A stretch of DNA of 64,000 nt, taken from NCBI RefSeq assembly GCF_014873145.1, contig NZ_JADBEK010000001.1, positions 10,416,001-10,480,000 on the forward strand, in the 5' to 3' direction. Shown piece by piece: positions 17,259-26,088 of this stretch (positions are counted from its first letter, which is position 1; each line of letters starts with the position of its first letter). The notes under the pieces were generated by a model. That model saw only the letters and a list, made by a program, of their open reading frames with translations, was not told where the DNA came from and ran no database searches. This stretch comes from Nonomuraea angiospora (GTDB lineage Bacteria > Actinomycetota > Actinomycetes > Streptosporangiales > Streptosporangiaceae). A program made the translations under genes and the position numbers.

Positions 17259-19376
17259 ATGGGCGCAGTCCGCGAAGTCATCGAGAAGGCGCTCGCCGAG
17301 GGCCGCACGGCCCTGACCGCCCCCGAGGGGCGCCAGATCTGCGAGGAGTACGGCATCGCCACCCCGGGCGAGGGCCTGGCCACCTCGGCCGACGAGGCGG
17401 TCTCGATCGCCGAGCGCATCGGCCTCCCCGTCGTCCTGAAGATCGTCTCCCCGGACATCCTGCACAAGACGGACGCGGGCGGCGTGCTGGTCGGCCTGAA
17501 GAGCGCGGAGGAGGTCCGCGCCGGCTACGACACGATCCTCGCCAACGCCCGCGCCCACAACGCCGACGCCGCCATCGACGGCGTCCAGGTGCAGCAGCTC
17601 GTCGGCGGCGGCCACGAGGTCATCGTCGGCGCCGTCACCGACCCCACCTTCGGCAAGGTCATCGCGTTCGGGCTGGGCGGCGTCCTGGTCGAGGTACTCA
17701 AGGACGTGACCTTCCGGCTTGCCCCGGTTTCGGGTGAAGATGCCCTTGGGATGCTGGACGACATCAGGGCGGCGGAAGTGCTCCGTGGGGCCCGTGGCGC
17801 GGAGCCCGCGAACAGGGAGGCGCTCGCGGAGCTGATCGAGCGCGTCGGCCGGCTGGTCTCCGACGTCCCCGAGATCGTCGAGGTGGACCTCAACCCCGTC
17901 TTCGCCGACGCCAACGGCGCGGTCGCCGCCGACGTGCGCATCCTCATCGGCGACAGGCCCGCCGAGGTCGCCCGCCTGCCGCGGGAGGAGATCCTCCGGC
18001 AGATGACGCGGATCTTCAAGCCGCGCTCGGTGGCCGTGATCGGCGCCTCCGCCGAGACCGGCAAGATCGGCAACTCGGTCATGCGCAACCTCATCAACGG
18101 CGGCTACCAGGGGCAGATCTTCCCCATCAACCCCAAGGCCGACGAGATCATGGGGCTGGCCGCGTACAAGAGCATCTCGGACGTGCCCGGCGACGTGGAC
18201 GTGGCCGTGTTCGCGATCCCCGCCAAGTTCGTGGCGCCGGCGCTGGAGGAGGCCGGGCGCAAGGGCGTGGCGGGCGCGATCATGATCCCGTCGGGGTTCG
18301 CCGAGACGGGGAACGTCGAGGGCCAGAAAGAGATCGTCGAGATCGCGCGCAGGCACGGCGTGCGCATGCTCGGGCCCAACATCTACGGCTACTACTACAC
18401 GCCGGAGAACCTCTGCGCGACGTTCTGCACCCCGTACGACGTCAAGGGCAGCGTGGCGCTGACCTCGCAGAGCGGCGGCATCGGCATGGCCATCCTGGGC
18501 TTCAGCCGCACCACCAAGATGGGCGTCTCGGCCATCGTCGGCGTCGGCAACAAGGCCGACGTGGACGAGGACGACCTGCTGACCTTCTTCGAGCAGGACG
18601 ACAACACCAAGGCCGTCGCCATGCACCTGGAGGACCTCAAGGACGGCCGCGGCTTCGTCGAGGCCGCGCGCCGGGTCGTCAGGCAGAAGCCGGTCATCGT
18701 GCTCAAGGCCGGCCGCACCGCGATGGGCGCGCGGGCGGCGGGCTCGCACACGGGCGCGCTGGCGGGCGACGACAAGGTCTACGACGACATCCTGCGGCAG
18801 GCCGGGGTCGTGCGCGCGCCGGGGCTCAACGACATGCTCGAATACGCCCGCGCGCTGCCGATCCTGCCCGCGCCCCAGGGCGAGAACGTCGTCATCATCA
18901 CCGGGGCGGGCGGCTCGGGCGTGCTGCTGTCGGACGCCATCGTGGACGCCGGGCTGACGCTCATGGACATCCCGCCCGACCTGGACGCGGCCTTCCGCGC
19001 CTACATCCCGCCGTTCGGCGCGGCGGGCAACCCCATCGACATCACCGGCGGCGAACCCCCCTCGACCTACGAGAACACGGTCCGCCTCGGCCTGGCCGAC
19101 GAGCGCATCCACGCGCTCGTCCTGGGCTACTGGCACACGATCGTGACGCCGCCGATGGTCTTCGCCGAGCTCATCGCCCGCGTCGTGGCGGAGGAGCGGG
19201 CGAAGGGCAACGTCAAGCCGGTCGTCGCGTCGCTCGCCGGCGACACCGAGGTAGAGGAGGCCAGCGAGTACCTGTTCGAGCACGGCGTGGTCGCGTACCC
19301 GTACACGACGGAGAAGCCCGTGGCGGTCCTCGGCGCGAAATATCGCTGGGCCAGGGCCGCCGGACTGTTGCGCTAA
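17259..19376 (+). CDS. ADP-forming acyl-CoA synthetase (fused ATP-grasp and CoA-ligase), candidate oxalate- or formate-CoA ligase
   Basis: 705 residues in the order ATP-grasp domain (about 1-230: VLKIVSPDILHKTDAGGVLVGL), CoA-binding Rossmann domain (about 250-380: SVAVIGASAETGKIGNSV) and succinyl-CoA-synthetase-like ligase domains (TSQSGGIGMAILGF, GSHTGALAGDD, GAGGSGVLLSDA). It belongs to the acetate-CoA ligase (ADP-forming) family, which makes an acyl-CoA from acid, CoA and ATP. As the third gene of the ThDP enzyme-frc operon it may prime the cycle by making oxalyl-CoA, formyl-CoA or another CoA donor; the substrate is not readable from sequence. ATG 17259 with a GGGAG site. Confidence 0.8.
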   Translation: MGAVREVIEKALAEGRTALTAPEGRQICEEYGIATPGEGLATSADEAVSIAERIGLPVVLKIVSPDILHKTDAGGVLVGLKSAEEVRAGYDTILANARAHNADAAIDGVQVQQLVGGGHEVIVGAVTDPTFGKVIAFGLGGVLVEVLKDVTFRLAPVSGEDALGMLDDIRAAEVLRGARGAEPANREALAELIERVGRLVSDVPEIVEVDLNPVFADANGAVAADVRILIGDRPAEVARLPREEILRQMTRIFKPRSVAVIGASAETGKIGNSVMRNLINGGYQGQIFPINPKADEIMGLAAYKSISDVPGDVDVAVFAIPAKFVAPALEEAGRKGVAGAIMIPSGFAETGNVEGQKEIVEIARRHGVRMLGPNIYGYYYTPENLCATFCTPYDVKGSVALTSQSGGIGMAILGFSRTTKMGVSAIVGVGNKADVDEDDLLTFFEQDDNTKAVAMHLEDLKDGRGFVEAARRVVRQKPVIVLKAGRTAMGARAAGSHTGALAGDDKVYDDILRQAGVVRAPGLNDMLEYARALPILPAPQGENVVIITGAGGSGVLLSDAIVDAGLTLMDIPPDLDAAFRAYIPPFGAAGNPIDITGGEPPSTYENTVRLGLADERIHALVLGYWHTIVTPPMVFAELIARVVAEERAKGNVKPVVASLAGDTEVEEASEYLFEHGVVAYPYTTEKPVAVLGAKYRWARAAGLLR

Positions 19377-19454
19377 GAGCCGAGCGCAGCAGAGCCGGGT
19401 GAGGGGGCTAATCGGGGCGCACGAGGAAGTAACAACCCCCCAGGAGGTCCGTAG

Positions 19455-20945
19455 GTGGACACATCGAAAACACCACCGGCGACGGCCACGCCGCCGGTCG
19501 AGGACGAACGAGTATGGAAAGCGGGCCGGCTCGCGCCGATGCCCATCAGGAAGCTGCCCGACGCGCCTCCGTCGGTGCACATTCTCGGGCCGACGGTCTT
19601 CCTCGTCGCGCTGGGCGTGGGCATGGGCGAGTCGTACATGTGGCCCCGGCTGGTGCTGCTGTTCGGGCCCGAGATCAGGTGGCTGTTCCTGATCGGCGTC
19701 ACGCTGCAGGCCTTCGTGATGCTGGAGATGGCGCGCTACGCCATGGCCACGGGGGAGAGCATCTTCTCCGGCGCGGCCCGGGTGTTCAAGCCGCTGATGT
19801 GGTTCTTCTTCATCGTGGCCATCGCCGTCTACATCTGGCCGGGCCACCTGTCGGCGGGAGCGGCGGCGTTCGAGGAGATCACCGGCATCCCATGGATGGT
19901 CACCGCCATCGTCGGGCTCATCCTGGTCGGCGTGGTGTTCAGCCTGGCCAAGGTGATCTACAACGTGCTGGAGAACGTGCTGTCGCTGCTCATCGGCACA
20001 CTCGTGATCGGCACGGCGGTGGTCGCGGCCATGGTCGGCTCCTGGGGCGACGTGGCCTCCACGCTCTCGGGCATGTTCTCCTTCGGCTACTTCCCGTCGG
20101 AGGCCATGTCGGCGGCCTGGTTCCCCGTCATCGTGGGGGCGTGCGCCTTCGCCGGACCCTCCGGCATGCAGCAGATGTGGTACACGCTGCACCTGCGTGA
20201 CTCCGGGGCCGGCATGGGCGCGCACATCCCGCAGATCCGCGGGCTGCGGCACGCGGGGGAGCAAGAGGAGATGCCCGCGCGCGGGTTCATGTTCGACACC
20301 GAGGACCCGGCCGAGATGGCCAAGTGGAAGGGGTGGCGGCGCTGGGTCACGTTCGACGCGCTGCTGCTGTTCTGGGGCGTCACCATGCTGGTGACGATCT
20401 CGTTCACGGTGATCGCGCAGTCCGCCGTGCGGCTCAACCCGGGCGTGCGGGCCGTCATCCAGGGCGACGACCGCGAGGTGGCGCTCACCGCGATGGCCAA
20501 CGCCGTCTCCCACGCGGGCAGCTCGGTGCTCGGGGCGGTCTTCCTCGGGTTCATCGCGCTGATCGGCCTGAACGCCACCCTGGGGCTGTTCGACTCCTTC
20601 TCCCGGGGCCAGGCTGACATGACGTACCACTTCGTGCCCGGGGCGAAGAAGCTGGGCATGTCGCGCCTGTACGGGGTCTTCCTCTGGGGCGTGATCATAT
20701 TCGGCATCCTGATCCTGCTGTTCGGACCGGCCGACGGGCCGAGCGGGATCCTGGACACGCTGGCGTTCCTGTCGACGTTCGCGATGGGGGCGTACTGCGT
20801 GACCCTGCTCCTGGTGAACAACCGCATGCTCCCCAAACCGATCCGGCCCAAGTGGTGGACGAACGTCGTCATCGGCTTCGGCGCGGTGTTCTACCTGGGG
20901 ATGCTGTTCTACAGTCTGTTCGCCTTCGGCGTGGTCGTGGGCTGA
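19455..20945 (+). CDS. Nramp-like multi-spanning transporter
   Basis: 496 residues, about eleven hydrophobic segments after a 40-residue proline-rich cytosolic N-terminus. The pattern LGPTVFLVALGVGMGESYMWP in the first span and AFAGPSGMQQMWYTLHLRD in the middle resembles Nramp-related carriers of the APC superfamily. I could not find the exact DPGN and MPH metal motifs of true Nramp proteins. GTG start with AGGAGG seven bases upstream. It follows the acyl-CoA ligase by 78 bp and overlaps the next gene by one base. In this island it could carry oxalate, a metal-oxalate complex or the metal. Confidence 0.55.
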   Translation: MDTSKTPPATATPPVEDERVWKAGRLAPMPIRKLPDAPPSVHILGPTVFLVALGVGMGESYMWPRLVLLFGPEIRWLFLIGVTLQAFVMLEMARYAMATGESIFSGAARVFKPLMWFFFIVAIAVYIWPGHLSAGAAAFEEITGIPWMVTAIVGLILVGVVFSLAKVIYNVLENVLSLLIGTLVIGTAVVAAMVGSWGDVASTLSGMFSFGYFPSEAMSAAWFPVIVGACAFAGPSGMQQMWYTLHLRDSGAGMGAHIPQIRGLRHAGEQEEMPARGFMFDTEDPAEMAKWKGWRRWVTFDALLLFWGVTMLVTISFTVIAQSAVRLNPGVRAVIQGDDREVALTAMANAVSHAGSSVLGAVFLGFIALIGLNATLGLFDSFSRGQADMTYHFVPGAKKLGMSRLYGVFLWGVIIFGILILLFGPADGPSGILDTLAFLSTFAMGAYCVTLLLVNNRMLPKPIRPKWWTNVVIGFGAVFYLGMLFYSLFAFGVVVG

Positions 20946-21433
20946 TGGACGGACGGCACAGCCTCGAACTCGCCCTGCCAGGGGCGTCGATCGGAGCCGT
21001 CGCCGGAGCCATGGCCGGTGGGCTGACCCTGTTCGCGGGGCAGCCCACCGGGATGGCCGCGCTGTCGGCCCTGTCGCTCGCCATGCCGCTCGCCCTCTTC
21101 GGCGGCCTGTACGGCGTGCTGCTCGGCCACGGCGTGTTCCGTCCGGGGACCTTCGGGCCGGTCGGCCTGTACTGGGTGGCGGCCTTCCCCGTGTCCCGGC
21201 TCGCGCAGGAGAGCCTGGTCGGGATCGGCCTGGCCGACGGAGTGCTGCCGTTCCTGGCGTACCAGGCGATGGTGAGCCTCGGCTTCGCGATCGGCTTCGT
21301 CTGGCTGCACGAGCGGATCATGCCGCACTGGCTGATCCGCCGCGCCGCCGCCAACCCCCTGGCCCACGACCTGCTCGGCGTCTACGTCCGGCACGCCGGG
21401 ATGCTGCGCGCACGGAAGGGGACCCGCCGGTGA
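20945..21433 (+). CDS. small integral membrane protein of unknown function
   Basis: 162 residues with four hydrophobic stretches (LPGASIGAVAGAMAGGLTLF, MAALSALSLAMPLALFGGLYGVLL, YWVAAFPVSRLA, MVSLGFAIGFVWL) and a basic C-terminal tail. I do not recognise the family. ATG 20945 overlaps the stop of the Nramp-like gene (TGATG), and its own stop overlaps the GTG of the TerC gene (GTGA), so all three are translationally coupled and probably act together. Confidence 0.75.
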   Translation: MDGRHSLELALPGASIGAVAGAMAGGLTLFAGQPTGMAALSALSLAMPLALFGGLYGVLLGHGVFRPGTFGPVGLYWVAAFPVSRLAQESLVGIGLADGVLPFLAYQAMVSLGFAIGFVWLHERIMPHWLIRRAAANPLAHDLLGVYVRHAGMLRARKGTRR

Positions 21434-22419
21434 ACCTGCCCCCCTGGATCTGGCTGGCCACGATCGCCGGCTTCGCGGTCGTGCTCGCCGTGGACTTCTG
21501 GCTCGTCGCCAGGAGGCCGCACGAGCCGTCCATGAAGGAGTGCGTGGCCTGGGTCTCGTTCTACGTCGCCCTGGCCGCGGCCTTCGGCGTGGGACTCCTG
21601 CTGCTGTCGGGCCCCGCGCACGGCGGGGAGTTCTTCGCCGGCTGGATCACCGAGTACTCGCTCAGCGTGGACAACCTGTTCGTCTTCCTGCTGATCATGA
21701 GCCGCTTCCAGGTGCCGCGCGAGTACCGCCAGAAGGTGCTGCTCATCGGCATCATCCTGGCGCTCGGGATGCGAGGCGCGTTCATCGCCGCGGGCGCGGG
21801 CGCGGTGGCCAGGTTCGACTGGCTCTTCTACGTCTTCGGCGCCTTCCTCGTCTACACGGCGTGGAAGCTCATGGGCGGCGAGGACGACGAGGCGGAGTTC
21901 TCCGAGAACGTCGCCCTGCGCGCGGTGCGCCGGGTGCTCCCGACCACGGACACCTATCACGGCGCCCGCCTCACCGTGCACCTCGGGCGCAGGATGGTCA
22001 CCCCGATGCTGATCGTCATGGTCGCCATCGGGACCACTGACCTGCTCTTCGCGCTCGACTCCATCCCGGCCATCTTCGGCCTCACCAAGGAGCCGTACCT
22101 GGTCTTCACCGCCAACGCCTTCGCCCTCATGGGGCTGCGCCAGCTCTTCTTCCTCATCGGCGGGCTGCTCGACCGGCTCGTCTACCTGAGCAAGGGGCTG
22201 TCGGTGGTGCTGGCCTTCATCGGCGTGAAGCTGATCCTCGAGGCCCTGCACCACGACGGTGTGTCGTGGGCGCCGGAGATCCCGATCCTGGTCTCTCTCG
22301 GCGTCATCATCGGCACCCTCGCCGTCACCACGGTGCTGAGCCTCATCAAGTCGGCCCGTGACGCGAGGGCGTCCGCCGCGGCCTCGGAGGGGGTGGAGCC
22401 CGAGCCCGTGGAACGCTGA
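21430..22419 (+). CDS. TerC-family membrane protein
   Basis: 329 residues with about eight membrane spans and the two TerC signatures: EYSLSVDNLFVFLLI and the later TTDLLFALDSIPAIFGLT, each placing acidic residues in the membrane. Some bacterial TerC proteins (Alx, MeeY, YceF/YkoY) export manganese, and others are linked to tellurite resistance. Last gene of the ThDP enzyme-frc operon, starting with GTG overlapping the upstream stop. Metal export would make sense if metal-oxalate chelates are imported and broken down; this is inference. Confidence 0.88.
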   Translation: MNLPPWIWLATIAGFAVVLAVDFWLVARRPHEPSMKECVAWVSFYVALAAAFGVGLLLLSGPAHGGEFFAGWITEYSLSVDNLFVFLLIMSRFQVPREYRQKVLLIGIILALGMRGAFIAAGAGAVARFDWLFYVFGAFLVYTAWKLMGGEDDEAEFSENVALRAVRRVLPTTDTYHGARLTVHLGRRMVTPMLIVMVAIGTTDLLFALDSIPAIFGLTKEPYLVFTANAFALMGLRQLFFLIGGLLDRLVYLSKGLSVVLAFIGVKLILEALHHDGVSWAPEIPILVSLGVIIGTLAVTTVLSLIKSARDARASAAASEGVEPEPVER

Positions 22420-22423
22420 CCAC

Positions 22424-22457
22424 GCCGCGGCATCGGGGCGATCGTCCCGGCCGCGGC
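22424..22457. terminator. hairpin between convergent genes
   Basis: Nested inverted repeat GCCGCGGC ... GCCGCGGC with an inner GGGGCGATCGTCCC, in the 41-bp gap between the TerC gene and the small minus-strand gene. It could terminate in both directions; no clear T-run. Confidence 0.45.
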
Positions 22458-22460
22458 TGC

Positions 22461-22640
22461 TCAGTGATGCGGGCAGTTGGGTACGTCGTGCTCCACGGCC
22501 GCCCACTCGCGCAGGTAGCGCTCCGCTTCGTCGGCGGAGTAGTGCTTCTTGAGAGCTGTGCTCAGGCCCAGGCCGATCACCCGGCCGTCCGCCGCCTGGC
22601 CCGGGGGATCACCGAGGAGAAAGCGGAAGAACGCCTTCAC
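22461..22640 (-). CDS. small hypothetical protein
   Basis: About 59 residues: VKAFFRFLLGDPPGQAADGR, then a helical region (STALKKHYSADEAERYLREW) and an ending with Cys and two His. GTG 22640 is chosen because GGAGG lies nine bases upstream; the in-frame GTG at 22646 is too close. It follows the GntR gene on the same strand, with a gap of about 78 bp. I do not recognise it; the C-terminal CPHH could bind metal. Confidence 0.55.
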   Translation of the reverse strand: MKAFFRFLLGDPPGQAADGRVIGLGLSTALKKHYSADEAERYLREWAAVEHDVPNCPHH

Positions 22641-22718
22641 GGTCACGCACCTCCATTCGTCCGGCTCCATCCTCTACCCGAGGTGTTTCGGAGCATGCGG
22701 TCTCTTGTGAACGACAGA

Positions 22719-23462
22719 TCAACCCGGCTGCCGCGTCCGGCGCCGCCGCACCGGCTTGGGCGCCGGCAGGACGGGCTCCTGCTCGCGCTGGGCCATGTAC
22801 GAGGCGCGGGTGTGCTCGGTGTGCTCGCGCATGATCTTGGCGGCGCGCCGCTCGTCGCCCGCCTCGATGGCGTCGATCAGCGAGGTGTGCTCCTCCCACG
22901 AGGCCATGCCGCGCTGGCGGGCCACCGGCGTGTGGTACCACCGCACGCGCCTGGCCACCTGGCTGGCCAGCTCCGAGAGGACCTGGTTGCCCGACAGGGC
23001 GGTCACCAGGGCGTGCAGCTCGGAGTTGGTCGCCACGGCGGAGTCGACGTCGTCGGCCTCCACCGCCGCGATGCCCCGCGCGCACAGGGCGCGCAGCCGC
23101 CTGACGCCGTCCTCGCCCGCGTGTTTGGCGGCGAGCCTGGCGGACTCGGTCTCCAGCAGCGTGCGCACGGCCAGCAGCTGGTCGGCCTCCTCCACGGTCG
23201 GGACGTGCACGAACGCGCCCTGGCCGGGGAACAGGTCGACCCAGCCCTCGCCGCTGAGCTGCTGCAGCGCCTCGCGGACCGGCTGCCTGGACACGCCAAG
23301 CAGCTCGGCCAGCTCGCTCTCCACGAGGTGCTGGCCCGGCTTGAGCTGCCCGGAGACGATGAGCTCCTGGATAGCCTCGATAACGCTCTCGCGGAGCGTG
23401 GCAGGGCGGGGAATCTTGGTGGCCGCCGCCTGACCGGCCTGATCCGACAGCAACATGGTCAC
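22719..23462 (-). CDS. GntR-family (FCD/FadR subfamily) regulator, probable local regulator of the oxalate island
   Basis: 247 residues. The N-terminal winged helix-turn-helix (about 25-90) has LRESVIEAIQELIVSGQLKPG and SELAELLGVSRQPVREAL; the all-helical FCD ligand domain (about 95-225) has the metal-binding histidines in NSELHALV, EEHTSLIDAI and REHTEHTRASY. FCD regulators usually sense small organic acids. It lies between the frc operon and the MFS/sucCD promoter, where ATACnGTAT palindromes occur, and a related imperfect site sits in front of its own gene. Its effector may be oxalate, oxalyl-CoA or glyoxylate (inference). Confidence 0.88.
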   Translation of the reverse strand: MTMLLSDQAGQAAATKIPRPATLRESVIEAIQELIVSGQLKPGQHLVESELAELLGVSRQPVREALQQLSGEGWVDLFPGQGAFVHVPTVEEADQLLAVRTLLETESARLAAKHAGEDGVRRLRALCARGIAAVEADDVDSAVATNSELHALVTALSGNQVLSELASQVARRVRWYHTPVARQRGMASWEEHTSLIDAIEAGDERRAAKIMREHTEHTRASYMAQREQEPVLPAPKPVRRRRTRQPG

Positions 23463-23497
23463 GTCTCCAGGGCTGCGTACGGTTTTTCGTCGACTGC

Positions 23498-23510
23498 CTA
23501 CAGCATACTG
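23498..23510. promoter_or_regulatory. putative autoregulatory operator O4 before the GntR gene
   Basis: CTACAGCATACTG (reverse CAGTATGCTGTAG), 36 bp upstream of the GntR start. Same half-site (AGTATG / CATAC) as the other operators but imperfect, which would suit weaker autoregulation. Confidence 0.4.
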
Positions 23511-23605
23511 GCCAGGGGTCTGTCCTGGCTGGTGAGCCTTGTCACAGGCGCCTTCTATCCCCGTTCCTCACCGTTACTCCCGCTGCGAGCGCGGGCGGCC
23601 GTGGG

Positions 23606-24868
23606 TCACAGGGGGATGGTGGCCGGGAGGCCGGGGATGCGCAGGCGGGGGATGGCCAGGGCCGGGAGGGCGGCGAGGGCCGCGGCGACGGCCAGCGCGG
23701 TCACAGGCGTGCCCAGGGCGAGCAGGGCCAGGGCGGCGGCCCCCGCGCCGGCCAGGGCCTTGGCGCTGTAGACGACGGCGTGGATCTCGCCCGCCCGCTC
23801 GGCCCCGAAGAACTCCCGCACCAGGCTGGCGAGCAGCGGGTAGAACGCCCCGCCCCCGAGACCGGCCGCCACGGCCCCGAGCCACAGCAACGGCCCCCCG
23901 GACGGCACCGGGCCGGCACCCCCGGCCGTGGCGGCGAGGGCGGTGGCGAGGAGCACCTGGCCGACGGCGAGGGTGGTCAGGACGGCGGCGAGCACGCGGC
24001 GCCGCCCGAACAGCTCCGAGCAGCGCATCGCCACCGACCGGCTGGCCCCGTTCAGCGCCACCAGGACGGCCAGCGCGCCCCACGACCCGGTCCCCGCGAC
24101 CACGATCACGTCGACGACCGACACCGCGCCCGCGCACGTCAGGATCAGGGCCAGCGCCGGCAGCGTACGCGTGCGCAGCGCCTGCGCCGGCCCGAACTGC
24201 CGGGCGGCTTCCGGGGTCGTGCGCAGCCGCGCCGCGTCCAGGGCGTGCGAGCGCGGGTCCACGTCCTCGGGCCACCACAGCGCGGGAGGCAACCGCAGGT
24301 GCCGGGCCGCGGTCCCGATGACCGCCAGCGCGACGACCGCAGCGACCAGGAACGCGGTGGACGTGGCGGCCGGCGCGAGCCCGGCCCAGACGAGCAGGGG
24401 CACCGCGCCGTACCCGAAGGCGCCGGTGATCAGCCCGACCCGGGCGGCGGGCCGTTCCGGGTACCAGGAGGAGACGACCTCGCCGCAGACCCCGTAGACC
24501 AGGCCCGCGCCCAGACCGCCGAGGAGCGCGTACCCGGCGAAGGCTCCGGGGCCGCTCAGCGGGAGCGCCGCCGCGGCGAGGCCGGCGAAGCTCAGGGCGG
24601 CTCCCGCGGCCAGGCTGGCGCGGACGCCGAGGCGGCCCCGCCGTACGAGGTGGAGCGCGGGCAGGGCGCCCGCGGCCTGGCAGGCGATCCAGACGGCCAG
24701 GAGGGTGAGCCCGGTGGCCTCCTTGGCGAGGAGGGCGGCGTAGCCGTACTGGAGCGGGCTGATCGCCGCCATGGCGCCCCAGGCCAGCCAGAACATGCGC
24801 GTGCGGTCGGCGGGGACGGGCCCGGGGAGGTACGAGCGGCCGCGCCAATCTCTAGCTGCATTCTCCAT
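23606..24868 (-). CDS. MFS transporter, oxalate/formate antiporter-like
   Basis: About 420 residues with twelve predicted membrane spans. The central loop (WWPEDVDPRSHALDA ... TTPEAARQFGPAQALRTRTLP) and the GLGAGLVYG / GAFGYGA motifs are characteristic of the OFA (oxalate:formate antiporter) branch of the MFS. It would bring oxalate in, possibly in exchange for formate. The start is uncertain: ATG 24868 (MENAARDW) or ATG 24928. Each ATG lies inside an operator palindrome and neither has a ribosome site, so the transcript may be leaderless. Divergent from sucC. Confidence 0.75.
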   Translation of the reverse strand: MENAARDWRGRSYLPGPVPADRTRMFWLAWGAMAAISPLQYGYAALLAKEATGLTLLAVWIACQAAGALPALHLVRRGRLGVRASLAAGAALSFAGLAAAALPLSGPGAFAGYALLGGLGAGLVYGVCGEVVSSWYPERPAARVGLITGAFGYGAVPLLVWAGLAPAATSTAFLVAAVVALAVIGTAARHLRLPPALWWPEDVDPRSHALDAARLRTTPEAARQFGPAQALRTRTLPALALILTCAGAVSVVDVIVVAGTGSWGALAVLVALNGASRSVAMRCSELFGRRRVLAAVLTTLAVGQVLLATALAATAGGAGPVPSGGPLLWLGAVAAGLGGGAFYPLLASLVREFFGAERAGEIHAVVYSAKALAGAGAAALALLALGTPVTALAVAAALAALPALAIPRLRIPGLPATIPL

Positions 24869-24877
24869 ACTGTATGG
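24865..24877. promoter_or_regulatory. putative GntR operator O5 over the MFS start codon
   Basis: Perfect 13-bp palindrome CCATACTGTATGG. The MFS start codon (24866-24868, minus strand) is its outer edge, so a bound repressor would sit on the translation start. Confidence 0.7.
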
Positions 24878-24924
24878 AATATCCAGTAGACGAGAGACTG
24901 TCGAGACCCTAGACGAGGGATTTT

Positions 24925-24940
24925 CCATACGGTATACCGT
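24925..24940. promoter_or_regulatory. putative GntR operator O6 before sucC
   Basis: CCATACGGTATACCGT holds the core ATACGGTAT (24927-24935) overlapping the perfect palindrome GGTATACC (24931-24938). It lies 18 bp before the sucC ATG and over the alternative MFS start at 24928. Confidence 0.7.
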
Positions 24941-24957
24941 CTACAAAGGAGGCTCGA

Positions 24958-26088
24958 ATGGACCTGTACGAGTACCAGGCGAAGGAGCTCTTCGGGCGTC
25001 ATGGGATCCCGGTCCCGGCCGGCAGGATCGCGGCCACCCCGGCGGAGGCCCGCGCGATAGCGGCCGAGCTGAACGCGCCCGTCGTCATCAAGGCCCAGGT
25101 GAAGACCGGCGGACGCGGCAAGGCGGGCGGGATCAGGACCGCCGCCGGGCCGGTCACCGCCGAGGCGGAGGCCGAGCACGTGATCGGGATGGACATCAAG
25201 GGGCACGTCGCGCGCAGCGTGCTCGTCGAGGCGGCGACCGTGCCGTTCGAGGAGTACTACGCGGCCTTTCTCGTCGACCGGGCTGAGGGCGGTTTCCTGG
25301 CGATGGTGTCCGGCCGGGGAGGCATGGAGATCGAGGAGCTGGCCGCCACCGACCCCGACGCCCTGGTGCGGCTGCCGGTCGACCCGGTGACGGGCGTGGA
25401 CGCGGACACCGCGCGCCTGCTGGCGGCCAAGGCGGGGCTGCCCGAGCAGGCGGCTGAGGTGCTGGAGAAGCTGTGGCGGGTCCTGGTCGCGGAGGACGCC
25501 CTGCTGGTCGAGGTGAACCCGCTGATCTGCACCACCGACCAGCGCATCGTGGCCCTCGACGGCAAGGTCACCCTGGACGACAACTCCGCCTTCCGGCACG
25601 CCTGGGAGTACGGGGAGACCACCGGCAGCCTGGAGGACCGCGCCCGGGCCAAGGGGCTGAACTACGTCAAGCTCGACGGCCGGGTGGGCGTGATCGGCAA
25701 CGGCGCCGGGCTGGTCATGAGCACGCTCGACGTGGTCGCCGGGGCCGGGGCCGCCCCCGCGAACTTCCTGGACATCGGCGGAGGCGCCTCCGCCAAGATC
25801 ATGGCCGACGGGCTGGAGATCATCCTGGCCGACCCCGACGTGCGCTCGGTGCTGGTCAACGTGTTCGGCGGCATCACCGCCTGCGACGCGGTGGCCAGCG
25901 GCATCGTCACCGCGCTCGAGCTCCTCGGCGAGCGCGGCCTGGCCCGGCCCATCGTCGTACGCCTGGACGGCAACAACGCCGAGGTGGGCCGGCGCATCCT
26001 GAGCGACGCCCGGCACCCGGCGGTCCGGCAGGTCTCCACCATGGACGGCGCCGCCGAGATGGCGGCCAGACTCGCGGCAGGTGCGTGA
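24958..26088 (+). CDS. sucC: succinyl-CoA synthetase beta-like subunit (island paralogue)
   Basis: 376 residues: an ATP-grasp domain ([37 protein letters not shown]) and a C-terminal ligase flavodoxin-like domain ([35 protein letters not shown]). The family makes succinyl-CoA, or malyl-CoA in MtkA relatives. First gene of a six-gene coupled operon with hyi, garR and gcl, so it is unlikely to be the housekeeping TCA enzyme. It may supply a CoA donor for Frc or act on another acid. AAAGGAGG precedes the ATG, with the GntR-type operator just upstream. Confidence 0.85.
   Translation: MDLYEYQAKELFGRHGIPVPAGRIAATPAEARAIAAELNAPVVIKAQVKTGGRGKAGGIRTAAGPVTAEAEAEHVIGMDIKGHVARSVLVEAATVPFEEYYAAFLVDRAEGGFLAMVSGRGGMEIEELAATDPDALVRLPVDPVTGVDADTARLLAAKAGLPEQAAEVLEKLWRVLVAEDALLVEVNPLICTTDQRIVALDGKVTLDDNSAFRHAWEYGETTGSLEDRARAKGLNYVKLDGRVGVIGNGAGLVMSTLDVVAGAGAAPANFLDIGGGASAKIMADGLEIILADPDVRSVLVNVFGGITACDAVASGIVTALELLGERGLARPIVVRLDGNNAEVGRRILSDARHPAVRQVSTMDGAAEMAARLAAGA

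Noticed and set aside
17187..20630. A 1147-codon open frame on the minus strand
   Set aside because: Antisense of the acyl-CoA ligase and Nramp-like genes; low-complexity His/Arg/Asp composition and no recognisable domain.
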